Shown here: in pieces, positions 17,630-26,215 of the stretch
Layout: each line of letters opens with the position of its first letter
Numbering within the stretch: position 1 is the first letter of the stretch
NCBI GenBank assembly: GCA_025463515.1
Contig: JAODAQ010000016.1
Coordinates: forward strand, 1 to 64,000
Direction of reading: 5' to 3'
Origin: Rhodoglobus sp.
GTDB taxonomy: Bacteria; Actinomycetota; Actinomycetes; Actinomycetales; Microbacteriaceae
DNA: 64,000 nucleotides
Made by a program: the position numbers and the translations under genes
Notes under the pieces: model-generated
What the model was told of the DNA's origin: nothing
What the model saw: only the letters and a program-made list of their open reading frames with translations
Databases searched by the model: none

Positions 17630-19845
17630 CGCGCCCGGACCTGCGGCTGGCGATTCCCGCGGTGGCCGGCTGGATCGCAACGGCAGTGGTGATCGGCGTT
17701 CCAGCAGCGGCGCTTCCGGTCGCCCTCGGCGGATGGCTCGTGGCTGGGGTACTCGCGGTGCTGCGGCCGCGCATCGCCCTCGTGCTTCTCGCGGTGGGGC
17801 TGTGCTGCACCTCGGTGGCGATGCACCAGGGGAGTAGACAACCCGAATCACTGCTCGAAGCAGCTACTGCGCATCGCAGTGTTTCCGTGGTGCTGAGCGC
17901 CACACAGACAGTGCTGCCGGGCAGTGATTCATTCGAAGCAGACCTTGTCGAGGCCGACGGCGAGGGGATGTCTGTGCCGGTGCTCGTGTTCGGGGGCGCC
18001 CCGGTGGAGCGGCTGGGAATCGGAGGGCGGTTGGCGTTCACGGGCTCTCTCGCAACGACGGAGCCCGGTGACGACCGGGCGTTCCTGCTCTTTCCCGACG
18101 GCGTGCCCGAGGTGGTGGGCGCGCCGCCCTGGCAGCTGGAGTGGGCGAACGGGCTGCGTGCACGGTTCCTCGCGGCGGCGACCGCGCTCCCGGGCGAGGG
18201 AGGCGACCTGCTCGCCGGGCTCGCCATTGGCGACACGAGCGCCGTCGGTCCTGAGCTCGACGCGGCGATGACGGCGTCGTCCCTCACCCATCTGACCGCG
18301 GTGTCGGGAGCGAACTGCGCGGTGGTGATCGGGCTCGTCATGCTGGCCGGTGCGGCGCTCGGCGTGCCGCGCGGCGTGCGGATCGCGGCATCCGGCGCTG
18401 TCCTCGTCGCGTTCGTCGTCCTCGTGACACCGGAGCCGAGCGTGCTGCGGGCGGCCGTGATGGCCGCGCTCGTGCTTGCGGCCCTCGCCAGCGGGCGGCC
18501 GCTGCAGGGGCTGCCGATCCTGGCCCTCGCGACGATCGGGCTGCTCGTGGCAGACCCGTGGCTCGCCCGCAGCTTCGGGTTCGTGCTGTCGGTGCTCGCG
18601 ACCGCGGGGCTGCTGCTCTTCGCCTCGCCGATCGCGCGCGCCTTGGAGCGCTGGCTGCCGCGGTGGCTCGCCCTCGTGATCGCGGTGCCCTTGGCCGCGC
18701 AGCTCTCCTGCCAGCCCGTGATCATCATGCTCAATGCGTCGATCCCGACGTACGGCGTCGTCGCGAACATGCTTGCCGAGCCCGCGGCCCCCGTCGCGAC
18801 AGTCGTGGGCCTTGCGGCGTGCGTCGCGCTCGTACTCGTGCCGCCGGTGGGCGAGCTGCTGTGCGCGGTCGCGTGGCTGCCGTCCGCCTGGATTGCGGCG
18901 GTGGCGAGGCTTTTCGCGGGCGCTCCGTTCGCCCAGCTCCCGTGGCCAGCAGACCTGCCCGGGGTGCTACTCGCCATCGCGGCGAGTGCGCTCGCGATCT
19001 TCGCCCTCCGGTGGCGCTGGGCTCGTGCTGGGCTGCTCGTCGCCGTGGTCCTGTACGCGGGCGCCGCCGGAGGGTTGCGGGTCGCTCAGCAGTGGGGGCG
19101 GCCCGGCGACTGGGAGATCGCGGGGTGCGAGATCGGCCAGGGCGACGCGTTCCTCGTGCGCAGCGGCGACCAGACGATGCTCGTCGACACGGGCCCCGAC
19201 CCCGAGCGGCTGCGCGAGTGCCTCTCCGACCTCGGGATCGAGCGCCTCGACCTCGTGGTGCTCACCCACTGGGACCTCGACCACATCGGCGGGGTCGAGG
19301 CGGTCGTCGGGCGCGCGGACCGAGTTCTGGTGGGCCCTGCCGATGGCGACTCCGCGCAGCTGGTCGCCCGCCTCCTCGGGGGCGGCGCGGTCGTCGAGCG
19401 CGCCCACGAGGGGGTGTCCGGCGTTCTCGGCGCGCTCGAGTGGGAGGTGCTGTGGCCGCCGCCACGCCTGGTCGGAGTCGAGCCAGGCAACGAGGCGAGC
19501 CTCGTGGTGAGGGTCGACTGCGCGGCCGGATGCCTCAGCGCCCTCTTCCTCGGAGACCTCGGCGAGGGCGCCCAGAGCCGCCTGCCGCCCGTGGGGCACG
19601 TCGACGTGGTGAAGGTCGCGCACCACGGCTCGTCCGACCAGTCCGAGGGGCTGTACCTCGCGCTGGGCGCCACGGTCGGGCTCATCGGCGTCGGCGCGGA
19701 CAACGGGTACGGGCATCCCACGCAGCGACTGCTCGACATCCTGGCGAGCGCGGGAACCGTCCCGGTGCGCACCGATGACGACGGCCTCATCCTGGTGTCG
19801 CCGGGGGAGCAGGACGGCGCCGTGAGTGTCTGGACCGAGCGGTAG
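17626..19845 (+). CDS. comEC: ComEC/Rec2 family DNA uptake channel protein
   Basis: The 739-residue protein has N-terminal transmembrane helices and then a short OB-like region. The competence domain follows (LLAGLAIGDTSAVGPELDAAMTASSLTHLTAVSGANCAV, then several helices). A C-terminal metallo-beta-lactamase domain has VVLTHWDLDHIGGVE near residue 545 and KVAHHGSSDQSEG. All three ComEC parts are present. It translocates single-stranded DNA across the membrane in competent bacteria. ATG 17626 overlaps the comEA stop. Its own TAG stop lies inside the hexamer proposed as the holA -10 element. Confidence 0.93.
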   Translation: MTRPDLRLAIPAVAGWIATAVVIGVPAAALPVALGGWLVAGVLAVLRPRIALVLLAVGLCCTSVAMHQGSRQPESLLEAATAHRSVSVVLSATQTVLPGSDSFEADLVEADGEGMSVPVLVFGGAPVERLGIGGRLAFTGSLATTEPGDDRAFLLFPDGVPEVVGAPPWQLEWANGLRARFLAAATALPGEGGDLLAGLAIGDTSAVGPELDAAMTASSLTHLTAVSGANCAVVIGLVMLAGAALGVPRGVRIAASGAVLVAFVVLVTPEPSVLRAAVMAALVLAALASGRPLQGLPILALATIGLLVADPWLARSFGFVLSVLATAGLLLFASPIARALERWLPRWLALVIAVPLAAQLSCQPVIIMLNASIPTYGVVANMLAEPAAPVATVVGLAACVALVLVPPVGELLCAVAWLPSAWIAAVARLFAGAPFAQLPWPADLPGVLLAIAASALAIFALRWRWARAGLLVAVVLYAGAAGGLRVAQQWGRPGDWEIAGCEIGQGDAFLVRSGDQTMLVDTGPDPERLRECLSDLGIERLDLVVLTHWDLDHIGGVEAVVGRADRVLVGPADGDSAQLVARLLGGGAVVERAHEGVSGVLGALEWEVLWPPPRLVGVEPGNEASLVVRVDCAAGCLSALFLGDLGEGAQSRLPPVGHVDVVKVAHHGSSDQSEGLYLALGATVGLIGVGADNGYGHPTQRLLDILASAGTVPVRTDDDGLILVSPGEQDGAVSVWTER

Positions 19846-19854
19846 CGTTGACCC
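19843..19854 (+). promoter_or_regulatory. Candidate -10 (TAGCGT) for leaderless holA, overlapping the comEC stop codon
   Basis: TAGCGT at 19843-19848 includes the comEC stop TAG (19843-19845) and is followed by 6 nt and the holA ATG at 19855. holA is therefore probably transcribed independently of comEC. Confidence 0.55.
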
Positions 19855-20850
19855 ATGGCCACCGCAGCGAAGATCCCCCAGCTCGCGTGGAACAAGGTTC
19901 GGCCCGCGCCCGTCGTGCTCGTCAGCGGCACGGAATCGTTCCTCGCCGATCGCGCGATCCGCTCCCTGCGCGACCTGCTGAAGGCGGAGGACCCGAGCCT
20001 CGAGATCCACGACCTCGAGGCCGACCAGTACGCGCCCGGCGAGCTCATCACGCTCGCCAGCCCCTCGCTGTTCAACGAGCCGCGTCTTATCCGCGTGGTG
20101 AACGTCGAGAAGTGCACTGACGCGTTCATCACCGAGACGATCAAGTACCTCGAGAACCCGGCAGACGACACCTACGTCGTACTGCGGCACAACGGGGGAG
20201 TGCGCGGCAAGAAGCTCCTTGACGCGATCCGCGGGGGCGCCGGTGGCGGCATCGAGATCGCGTGCCTCGAGCTCAAGAAAGACCAGGAGAAGAGCGAGTT
20301 CGCCGCTGCGGAATTCTCCGCCGCCGGGCGACGGGTGACCGGCGGTGCGATCCGCGCGCTGGTCTCCGCCTTCGCCGACGACCTGGCCGAGCTCGCCTCG
20401 GCCTGCCAGCAGCTGCTCGCCGACGACTCCGACGAGATCACCGAGGTGACGGTCGAGCGCTACTACTCGGGCCGGGTCGAGACCAATGCGTTCAAGGTTG
20501 CGGATGCCGCGATCGCCGGCCGGCGCGGAGAGGCGCTCATCCTGCTGCGGCACGCGCTGTCGTCGGGCGCTGATCCGGTGCCGATCCTCGCGGCCTTCGC
20601 GGCCAAGGTGCGCACGATGGCCAAGGTCATGGGCACCAACGCGCCCGCCGGCCAGCTGGCGTCGAAGTTCGGCATGGCGCCCTGGCAGGTCGACCGGGCC
20701 CGCAAAGACCTGCACGGCTGGACCGAGGAGGGCCTCGGCCGCACCATCGAGACCATTGCCGACACGGATGCCCAGATCAAGGGCCTCGGCCGCGACCCGG
20801 TGTACGCGCTCGAGCGCATGATCGGCATCGTCGCCAACCGCGGTTCCTGA
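19855..20850 (+). CDS. holA: DNA polymerase III subunit delta
   Basis: The 331-residue product matches HolA. It begins with the clamp-loader N-terminal region PVVLVSGTESFLADRAIRSL. It continues with YLENPADDTYVVLRHNGG, the central VTGGAIRALVSAFADDLAELASACQQL and the C-terminal GSDPVPILAAFA-like and APWQVDRARKDL segments. The delta subunit opens the beta sliding clamp as part of the clamp-loader complex. The position after comEC and before rpsT is a widespread bacterial gene order. The start is ATG 19855, with a leaderless-type promoter. Confidence 0.94.
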   Translation: MATAAKIPQLAWNKVRPAPVVLVSGTESFLADRAIRSLRDLLKAEDPSLEIHDLEADQYAPGELITLASPSLFNEPRLIRVVNVEKCTDAFITETIKYLENPADDTYVVLRHNGGVRGKKLLDAIRGGAGGGIEIACLELKKDQEKSEFAAAEFSAAGRRVTGGAIRALVSAFADDLAELASACQQLLADDSDEITEVTVERYYSGRVETNAFKVADAAIAGRRGEALILLRHALSSGADPVPILAAFAAKVRTMAKVMGTNAPAGQLASKFGMAPWQVDRARKDLHGWTEEGLGRTIETIADTDAQIKGLGRDPVYALERMIGIVANRGS

Positions 20851-20853
20851 GCC

Positions 20854-20929
20854 GGTTGAGTAGGGCGCTCTAGCGCCCGTATCGAAACCCGATCTGGTTT
20901 CGATACGGCCCTAGCGGGCCTACTCAACC
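20854..20929. repeat. Inverted repeat family A, double copy (GGTTGAGTAG...GTATCGAAACC)
   Basis: GGTTGAGTAG...GTATCGAAACC at 20854-20889 is followed by an inverted copy GGTTTCGATACGG...CTACTCAACC at 20896-20929, with 6 nt between them. It forms a very long hairpin between the convergent holA and rpsT genes. A single copy of the same element is at 50276-50307. Confidence 0.88.
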
Positions 20930-20941
20930 CGCCCCTAACGA

Positions 20942-20971
20942 CGAAAGCCCCCGCCGAGGCGAGGGCTTTCG
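20942..20971 (-). terminator. Intrinsic terminator of rpsT
   Basis: CGAAAGCCC (20942-20950) pairs with GGGCTTTCG (20963-20971), just past the rpsT stop on the minus strand. Confidence 0.7.
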
Positions 20972-20982
20972 GAAAGAGCTGG

Positions 20983-21243
20983 TTACAGCGACGCGACCTG
21001 CTTGGCGATGGACGACTTGCGGTTCGCGGCCTGGTTCTTGTGGATGACGCCCTTGGACGCGGCCTTGTCGAGCTTCTTCGCGGCGGTGGCGAGAGCGGTC
21101 GTGGCGGTGGCCTTGTCGCCAGCGGCGATGGCCTCGCGGGTCGCGCGAACGGCGGTCTTGACCTCGCTCTTGACGGCCTTGTTGCGGTCCTGCGACTTCT
21201 TGTTGGTCAGGATGCGCTTGATCTGCGACTTGATGTTTGCCAC
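20983..21243 (-). CDS. rpsT: 30S ribosomal protein S20
   Basis: The 86-residue lysine- and alanine-rich protein begins (M)[20 protein letters not shown] and contains [17 protein letters not shown] and [20 protein letters not shown], matching bacterial S20 over its whole length. It binds 16S rRNA during 30S assembly. The start is GTG 21243, with a GAAAAGG Shine-Dalgarno sequence about 8 nt upstream. The frame extends upstream to 21339, but the extra residues are not part of S20. It is convergent with holA and divergent from the aminotransferase gene. Confidence 0.97.
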   Translation of the reverse strand: MANIKSQIKRILTNKKSQDRNKAVKSEVKTAVRATREAIAAGDKATATTALATAAKKLDKAASKGVIHKNQAANRKSSIAKQVASL

Positions 21244-21370
21244 GTGGCTGTACCTTTTCGTTGATGGGGATGTCTGGAGCGGGATGAGATCCCGCAGTCG
21301 CGGCGTTCGATAAACGGCGCGCAAGCCAACAGGCAACATTACCGTGTTTCGGCTCCGGCCGCCACCTCAG

Positions 21371-21382
21371 TAGCCTGAGTCT
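21371..21382 (+). promoter_or_regulatory. Candidate -10 (TAGCCT) for leaderless aminotransferase gene
   Basis: TAGCCT at 21371-21376 followed by 6 nt and GTG at 21383. Confidence 0.5.
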
Positions 21383-22521
21383 GTGCCCCGCCTAGCGTCC
21401 CACATCCTGACCGTTCCCGGGAGCGGCATCCGTCGCATCCATGAGATCGCGATCCGCCTCGACGACGTGATCTCCCTGGCCGTGGGCGAGCCGGATGTCG
21501 CGGTGGCCCCGCACATCGCTGCGGCGGCGAAGCGCGCCTGGGACGACGACGACACGAACTACACCGCGAACGGCGGCATTCCGGCGCTCCGACAGGCGAT
21601 CGTGGAGAAGCTCGCGCGCGACAACCGGGTGCACGTCGACACCGAGCAGGTCTGGGTGACGATCGGCGCGACCCAGGCGCTGCACCAGCGATGGCCATCA
21701 CCCTCGACCCGGGCGACGAGGTGCTGCTGCCCGATCCCGGGTACACGACGTTCACCATGAACGCCCGGATGCTGGACGCCGTCCCCGTGCCGTACCCCCT
21801 CCACCCCGGGGCGGGCTTCCTCCCGGATGTCACGGAGCTCGAGCGGCTCGTCACCCCGCGCACGCGCGTGCTGATCCTCAATTCGCCGTCGAACCCGCTC
21901 GGCACGGTTATCCCCGAGGCGCTGCAGCGGGAGCTGCTCGCGTTCGCGGAGCGGCACGACCTCTGGATCATCAGCGACGAGGTCTACGAGGCCTTCACCT
22001 GGGGCGAGCCGCACGTGAGCATCGCGAGCCTCGACGAAAGCGACCGGGTGTTCTCCGTGTTCTCGCTGTCGAAGACCTACGCGATGACGGGCATCCGTAT
22101 CGGCTACCTCGTCACCCCGGTGGGAATGGCCGACACCATGCGCACGGTGCAGGAGGCGTCGATCAGCTGCGCTCCGCAGCCGGGGCAGTATGCGGCGCTG
22201 GCGGCGATCGAGGGTCCGCAGGACGCGGTGGCCGCCGCCCGCGAGCACTACCGCGAGAACCTCGCGGCCGCGACCGCGCTGCTCGAGAGCCGGGGCATCC
22301 GGTACCTCGTGCCCGGAGGCACGTTCTACCTCTGGATCGACCTGGGCCACGCCACGGGCGGCGACGTCGCGGGCTGGGCGGAGGGGTTCCTGCTCGAGAG
22401 GCGCGTGTCGATCGCGCCGGGCAGCGCATTCGGGCGCTCCGGCGAGGGCTGGATCCGGGTGAACCTCGCCACGAGCCAGGCCGAACTGCTCGAGGGACTC
22501 GGACGGCTTCCCGCCCCGTAG
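21383..22521 (+). pseudogene. PLP-dependent aminotransferase class I/II, disrupted by a one-base frameshift
   Basis: The N-terminal part (21383 on) reads VISLAVGEPDVAVAPHIAAA and TNYTANGGIPALRQAI, up to GATQALHQ at 21688. The rest continues in another frame from about 21691 with MAITLDPGDEVLLPDPGYTT. Next come LILNSPSNPLGTV, ISDEVYEAFTWGE and the PLP lysine block FSLSKTYAMTGIRIGYL. Adding one G to CACCAGCGATG (21683-21693) would give CAC CAG GCG ATG and restore a 379-residue aminotransferase. The two halves are otherwise intact with normal codon use, so the lesion is recent or a sequence error. Substrate unknown; aspartate-aminotransferase-like. Confidence 0.88.
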
Positions 22522-22562
22522 TTTCGGGGGTTACCCCGATGTCGTCGGCCCCGCCCGGTTCC

Positions 22563-22574
22563 TAGGCTCGAAGC
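22563..22574 (+). promoter_or_regulatory. Candidate -10 (TAGGCT) for leaderless DUF4190 gene
   Basis: TAGGCT at 22563-22568 followed by 6 nt and ATG at 22575. Confidence 0.55.
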
Positions 22575-22895
22575 ATGACAACCACAGCGCCTGACACCAC
22601 CACTACCACCGCGCCCGTCGCTCCCGCCTCCATCACGGACGACAAGGCCTTCAGCATCGCGAGCCTCGTGCTCGGCATCGGCTCGATCGTCATGGGCTTC
22701 CAGCCCATCGTCGCGGCCGCGGGCCTCGTGCTCGGCATCATGGCCCTCCGCCGCGAGAGCACCGGCCGCGCCATGGCCATCGCCGGCATCATCACGAGCT
22801 CGGTCTCGCTCGCCGGCATCGTGATCGGCGCCGCAGCCTTCGCAGCCTTCCTCCCGTTCCTCGCGGTCGCGGGCTTCTGGGGCTTCGGCTGGTAG
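22575..22895 (+). CDS. Small membrane protein, DUF4190-like
   Basis: The 106-residue product has a Thr/Pro-rich N-terminus (about residues 1-20) and then two hydrophobic hairpins: AFSIASLVLGIGSIVMGFQPIVAAAGLVLGIMALRRE and MAIAGIITSSVSLAGIVIGAAAF, ending in a glycine/aromatic tail. The LGI(G/M)AL-RRE-x-x-GRAMAIAGI pattern is typical of DUF4190 proteins of unknown function. The start is the leaderless-type ATG. It is convergent with the MerR gene across a perfect hairpin. Confidence 0.85.
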   Translation: MTTTAPDTTTTTAPVAPASITDDKAFSIASLVLGIGSIVMGFQPIVAAAGLVLGIMALRRESTGRAMAIAGIITSSVSLAGIVIGAAAFAAFLPFLAVAGFWGFGW

Positions 22896-22899
22896 TCGG

Positions 22900-22932
22900 C
22901 CGGATGCCGCGGCTCGAGGCCGCGGCATCCGG
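22900..22932. terminator. Bidirectional hairpin between convergent genes
   Basis: A perfect 14-bp stem CCGGATGCCGCGGC (22900-22913) / GCCGCGGCATCCGG (22919-22932) with a 5-nt loop lies between the DUF4190 and MerR stops. There is no T-run, so termination is inferred from position. Confidence 0.6.
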
Positions 22933-22940
22933 ACCGTCCC

Positions 22941-23765
22941 TCAGCCCGCCGCAGGGGCGAACGGCCACGACACCGTCATGACCGTCTCCTCGTCGGCCCA
23001 GGGCAGCACGTGCCAGGTCTCACGGGGCGGACCGGCCGTGCGGTGCCCGCTGCGCTCCACCCACTCGCACGCCGTGTCGTACGCGGCGAGGATCGCGGGG
23101 AAGTCGGTCTCCGCCCCCGCGACGGTTACTCGCGCCGTGCTCGCGGACCCCAGCCGATAGCTCCGGGCGCTCCCCGCAGGCCCGGTGAGGCCGTCCACGG
23201 GCAGGCACACTTCGAGCGGGCCGCTGCTCTCCTCGTTGACGGGCGCGTGGAAGATGCCGAACGGGTCTCCCGTGACGGTGAGGCCGCGTTCGGCGGCCAG
23301 TGCTTCGAGCCTCTCGAGCGCCTCGCGGATCGTCGTGTCGAGCTTGTCGACGACGGGATAGGCGAGCTCGGAGAGCACGGGCTCGTCGGTCGCGGGCGCG
23401 GTGGTGATGTCTTGCATGGGTTCCTCCGTGAGATAGCGGCGGGCACGGTCCAGCACGGTCGCGCTCGCGATCGTCGCCGAGTGCAGCGCGTCCGCGAAGG
23501 CGTCGATGCGGGCCAGTGCCTCGCCCGATGAAGAGCACTCGATGACTCCGGCGACGGTGTCGAGCGGCATCCCCGCGGCCCTCAGCAGCGAGATCAGCCG
23601 GCCGGTCGCCGCCTGGTCTTGCGAGTAGAGGCGGTAGCCGTTCGCCGGGTCGACCCGCGCGGGCCTGAGCAGCCCGCGCTCGTCGTAGAGGCGCAGCGCC
23701 TTCTGGCTGAGCAGGGTGACCTCGGCGAAGCTGCCGATCGTCATCATCGTCGGTTCGGTGTTCAT
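22941..23765 (-). CDS. MerR family regulator with C-terminal effector-binding domain
   Basis: The 274-residue product has a MerR N-terminal wHTH (MTIGSFAEVTLLSQKALRLYDERGLLRPARVDPANGYRLYSQDQ, about residues 8-52), a dimerisation helix, and a GyrI/BltR-like C-terminal domain (about 120-270) with GDPFGIFHAPVNEE and CEWVERSGHRTAGPPRETW. Such proteins bind small hydrophobic ligands and often activate drug efflux genes; no efflux gene is adjacent. ATG 23765 is the family start; the open frame extends to 23852 without homology. CACGAT lies 7 nt before the ATG. It is divergent from lepA. Confidence 0.9.
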   Translation of the reverse strand: MNTEPTMMTIGSFAEVTLLSQKALRLYDERGLLRPARVDPANGYRLYSQDQAATGRLISLLRAAGMPLDTVAGVIECSSSGEALARIDAFADALHSATIASATVLDRARRYLTEEPMQDITTAPATDEPVLSELAYPVVDKLDTTIREALERLEALAAERGLTVTGDPFGIFHAPVNEESSGPLEVCLPVDGLTGPAGSARSYRLGSASTARVTVAGAETDFPAILAAYDTACEWVERSGHRTAGPPRETWHVLPWADEETVMTVSWPFAPAAG

Positions 23766-23852
23766 AGGGCCCATCGTGCGCCTTCCCCTTCGGGCAGGGT
23801 CAAGCGCACCCTGCGTGCGGAGCGATCCTGACCGTATGGGACAATTGCACAA

Positions 23853-25598
23853 ATGTCACCGCGCGCAACGACGGCCCTGCAGCCTGCCTCGACCGACCCC
23901 GCGTTCATTCGCAACTTCTGCATCATCGCGCACATCGACCACGGCAAGTCGACCCTCGCAGACCGCATGCTCGGCATCACCGGCGTCGTCTCCGACCGCG
24001 ACATGCGCGCGCAGTACCTCGACCGCATGGACATCGAGCGCGAGCGCGGCATCACGATCAAGAGCCAGGCCGTGCGCATGCCCTGGTCCGACGGCTCGCA
24101 GACCTACGCGCTCAACATGATCGACACCCCCGGGCACGTCGACTTCACCTACGAGGTCTCGCGCTCGCTCGCGGCCTGCGAGGGCGCGATCCTGCTCGTC
24201 GACGCGGCGCAGGGCATCGAGGCCCAGACTCTGGCGAACCTCTACCTCGCCCTCGAGAACGACCTCACGATCATCCCCGTGCTCAACAAGATCGACCTTC
24301 CGGCGGCCGACCCCGAGAAGTACGCCAAGGAGCTGGCGAGCCTGATCGGCGGCAGGCCCGAGGACGTGCTGCGCGTGAGCGGCAAGACCGGCGTTGGCGT
24401 GCCCGAGCTGCTCGACCGCGTGGTCGAGCTCATCCCGGCACCCAAGGGCGACCCGGATGCCCCGTCCCGCGCGATGATCTTCGACTCCGTGTACGACTCC
24501 TACCGCGGCGTCATCACGTACGTGCGAATGATCGACGGAAAGCTCACCGCCCGCGAGCGCATCCAGATGATGTCGACGAAGGCCGTGCACGAGCTGCTGG
24601 AGATCGGCGTCTCCAACCCCGAGCCCACGCCCACCAAGGGCCTCGGCGTCGGCGAGGTCGGCTATCTGATCACGGGCGTGAAGGACGTGCGGCAGTCGAA
24701 GGTCGGCGACACGGTCACCAACGCCCAGAAGCCCTCGACGAAGGCACTGCCGGGCTACACCGACCCGAAGCCCATGGTGTTCTCGGGCCTGTACCCGATC
24801 GACGGCAGCGACTACCCCGTGCTGCGCGAGGCCCTCGACAAGCTCAAGCTCTCGGATGCGTCGCTCAACTACGAGCCCGAGACATCCGTCGCCCTCGGTT
24901 TCGGGTTCCGCTGCGGCTTCCTCGGCCTCCTGCACCTCGAGATCGTCACGGAGCGCCTCGAGCGCGAGTTCGGCCTCGACCTCATCTCGACCGCGCCCTC
25001 GGTGACCTACGAGGTCACCACCGAGGACAAGAAGCAGTACACGGTCACGAACCCGTCGGAGTTCCCGTCGGGCACGAAGATCGCCAGTGTCACAGAGCCG
25101 ATGGTTCGCGCGGGCATTCTCGCCCCCAAGGACTACGTCGGCACGATCATGGAGCTGTGCCAGTCGCGCCGCGGCACCCTCATCGGCATGGACTACCTCG
25201 GCGAAGACCGGGTGGAGATCAAGTACAACATTCCGCTCGGCGAGATCGTCTTCGACTTCTTCGACCAGCTGAAGAGCAAGACCGCGGGCTACGCGAGCCT
25301 CGACTACGAGCCCTCCGGCGACCAGGAGGCCGACCTCGTGAAGGTCGACATCCTGCTGCAGGGCGAGGCCGTCGATGCGTTCAGCGCGATCGTGCACCGC
25401 GACAAGGCCTACGCCTACGGCGTGCTCATGACCGAGCGCCTCAAGAAGCTCATTCCGCGCCAGCAGTTCGAGGTGCCCATCCAGGCGGCGATCGGCGCGC
25501 GCATCATCGCCCGCGAGAGCATCTCCGCGATGCGCAAGGACGTGCTTGCCAAGTGCTACGGCGGTGACATCACCCGCAAGCGCAAGCTCCTCGAGTAG
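23853..25598 (+). CDS. lepA: Elongation factor 4 (LepA), truncated by an in-frame amber codon
   Basis: The 581-residue product has the LepA GTPase domain ([16 protein letters not shown] near residue 25, [18 protein letters not shown]), domains II and III, the EF-G-like V domain and the start of the LepA-specific C-terminal domain. EF4 is a ribosome-associated GTPase that can back-translocate stalled ribosomes. The frame stops at TAG 25596-25598 directly after [12 protein letters not shown]. In LepA proteins a Lys normally follows here, then QKEGKKRMK. The expected tail is encoded in the same frame after the stop (see 25599-25709). The start is ATG 23853, with GACAAT 7 nt upstream. Confidence 0.95.
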   Translation: MSPRATTALQPASTDPAFIRNFCIIAHIDHGKSTLADRMLGITGVVSDRDMRAQYLDRMDIERERGITIKSQAVRMPWSDGSQTYALNMIDTPGHVDFTYEVSRSLAACEGAILLVDAAQGIEAQTLANLYLALENDLTIIPVLNKIDLPAADPEKYAKELASLIGGRPEDVLRVSGKTGVGVPELLDRVVELIPAPKGDPDAPSRAMIFDSVYDSYRGVITYVRMIDGKLTARERIQMMSTKAVHELLEIGVSNPEPTPTKGLGVGEVGYLITGVKDVRQSKVGDTVTNAQKPSTKALPGYTDPKPMVFSGLYPIDGSDYPVLREALDKLKLSDASLNYEPETSVALGFGFRCGFLGLLHLEIVTERLEREFGLDLISTAPSVTYEVTTEDKKQYTVTNPSEFPSGTKIASVTEPMVRAGILAPKDYVGTIMELCQSRRGTLIGMDYLGEDRVEIKYNIPLGEIVFDFFDQLKSKTAGYASLDYEPSGDQEADLVKVDILLQGEAVDAFSAIVHRDKAYAYGVLMTERLKKLIPRQQFEVPIQAAIGARIIARESISAMRKDVLAKCYGGDITRKRKLLE

Positions 25599-25709
25599 CA
25601 GAAGGAGGGCAAGAAGCGCATGAAGATGGTGGGCCGCGTGGAGGTTCCGCAGGAGGCGTTCGTTGCTGCGCTCACCGGCGATGTCGAGGCCGCGAAGAAG
25701 GTCAAGTAG
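25599..25709 (+). other. Conserved lepA C-terminal codons downstream of the amber codon
   Basis: In frame with lepA, after TAG 25596-25598, this stretch encodes [20 protein letters not shown] and a further 16 residues, then a TAG stop at 25707-25709. The first part is the canonical LepA C-terminus. The stretch has no start of its own and normal coding bias. A single A-to-T change (AAG to TAG) explains the break. It could be a true mutation, a readthrough site or a sequence error. Confidence 0.9.
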
Positions 25710-25720
25710 GACCCGGCCGG

Positions 25721-26215
25721 ATGCCCGAGCTCACGTACACCGCGGTCGGCGCGACGCGCGACCTGCAGCACGTGCCCAAGGGCTTCCGCCCGCTCGAGCG
25801 CCGCTCGGTGATCGGCCACGGGGATGAGGCGTTCACCGCGGCCAGGCGCCGGATCATGAACTGGGGCCTCCAGACCGGCAGCGGCATGGCCGTCGAGGGG
25901 CTCAAGGAGGCCGAGGCGGGCGACGAGGTGCGCCTCACCATCCCCTTCGGGCCGCTGCGGGTGCACGCCCCGGCGAGGGTCGTCTACGTCGTCGACGAGC
26001 CGCGAGTGGCGGGCTTCGCGTACGGCACTCTGCCCGGGCATCCGGAGTGCGGCGAGGAGGCCTTCCTCGTCGAGCAGGATGCCGACGGGAGCGTGAGCAC
26101 GGTCATCCGGGCGTTCTCGCACCCCGCCACCTGGTTCTGGTGGCTCGGCGCGCCCGTGCTGAGGCTCGCGCAGGAGCTGTACACCCGCCGCTACCTGAAA
26201 GTGCTCCAGCCGTGA
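25721..26215 (+). CDS. DUF1990 family protein, copy 1
   Basis: The 164-residue product belongs to DUF1990: TYTAVGATRDL, then GFRPLERRSVIGHGDEAFTAARRRIMNWGLQTGSGM, RVVYVVDEPRVAGFAYGTLPGHPECGEEAF and IRAFSHPATWFWWLGAPVLRLAQELYTRRYLKVL. It has no signal peptide. The family function is unknown; the fold is probably START-like, with a cavity. The gene starts 11 bp after the lepA tail, and its stop touches the start of a paralogous second copy. Confidence 0.88.
   Translation: MPELTYTAVGATRDLQHVPKGFRPLERRSVIGHGDEAFTAARRRIMNWGLQTGSGMAVEGLKEAEAGDEVRLTIPFGPLRVHAPARVVYVVDEPRVAGFAYGTLPGHPECGEEAFLVEQDADGSVSTVIRAFSHPATWFWWLGAPVLRLAQELYTRRYLKVLQP

Noticed and set aside
25596-25598. Amber codon in lepA as evidence of genetic recoding (pyrrolysine or a reassigned TAG)
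   Set aside because: Many other genes here (for example comEC, rpsT, hemW neighbours and holA region genes) end at TAG in normal positions, so general reassignment is unlikely; only a local change is supported.
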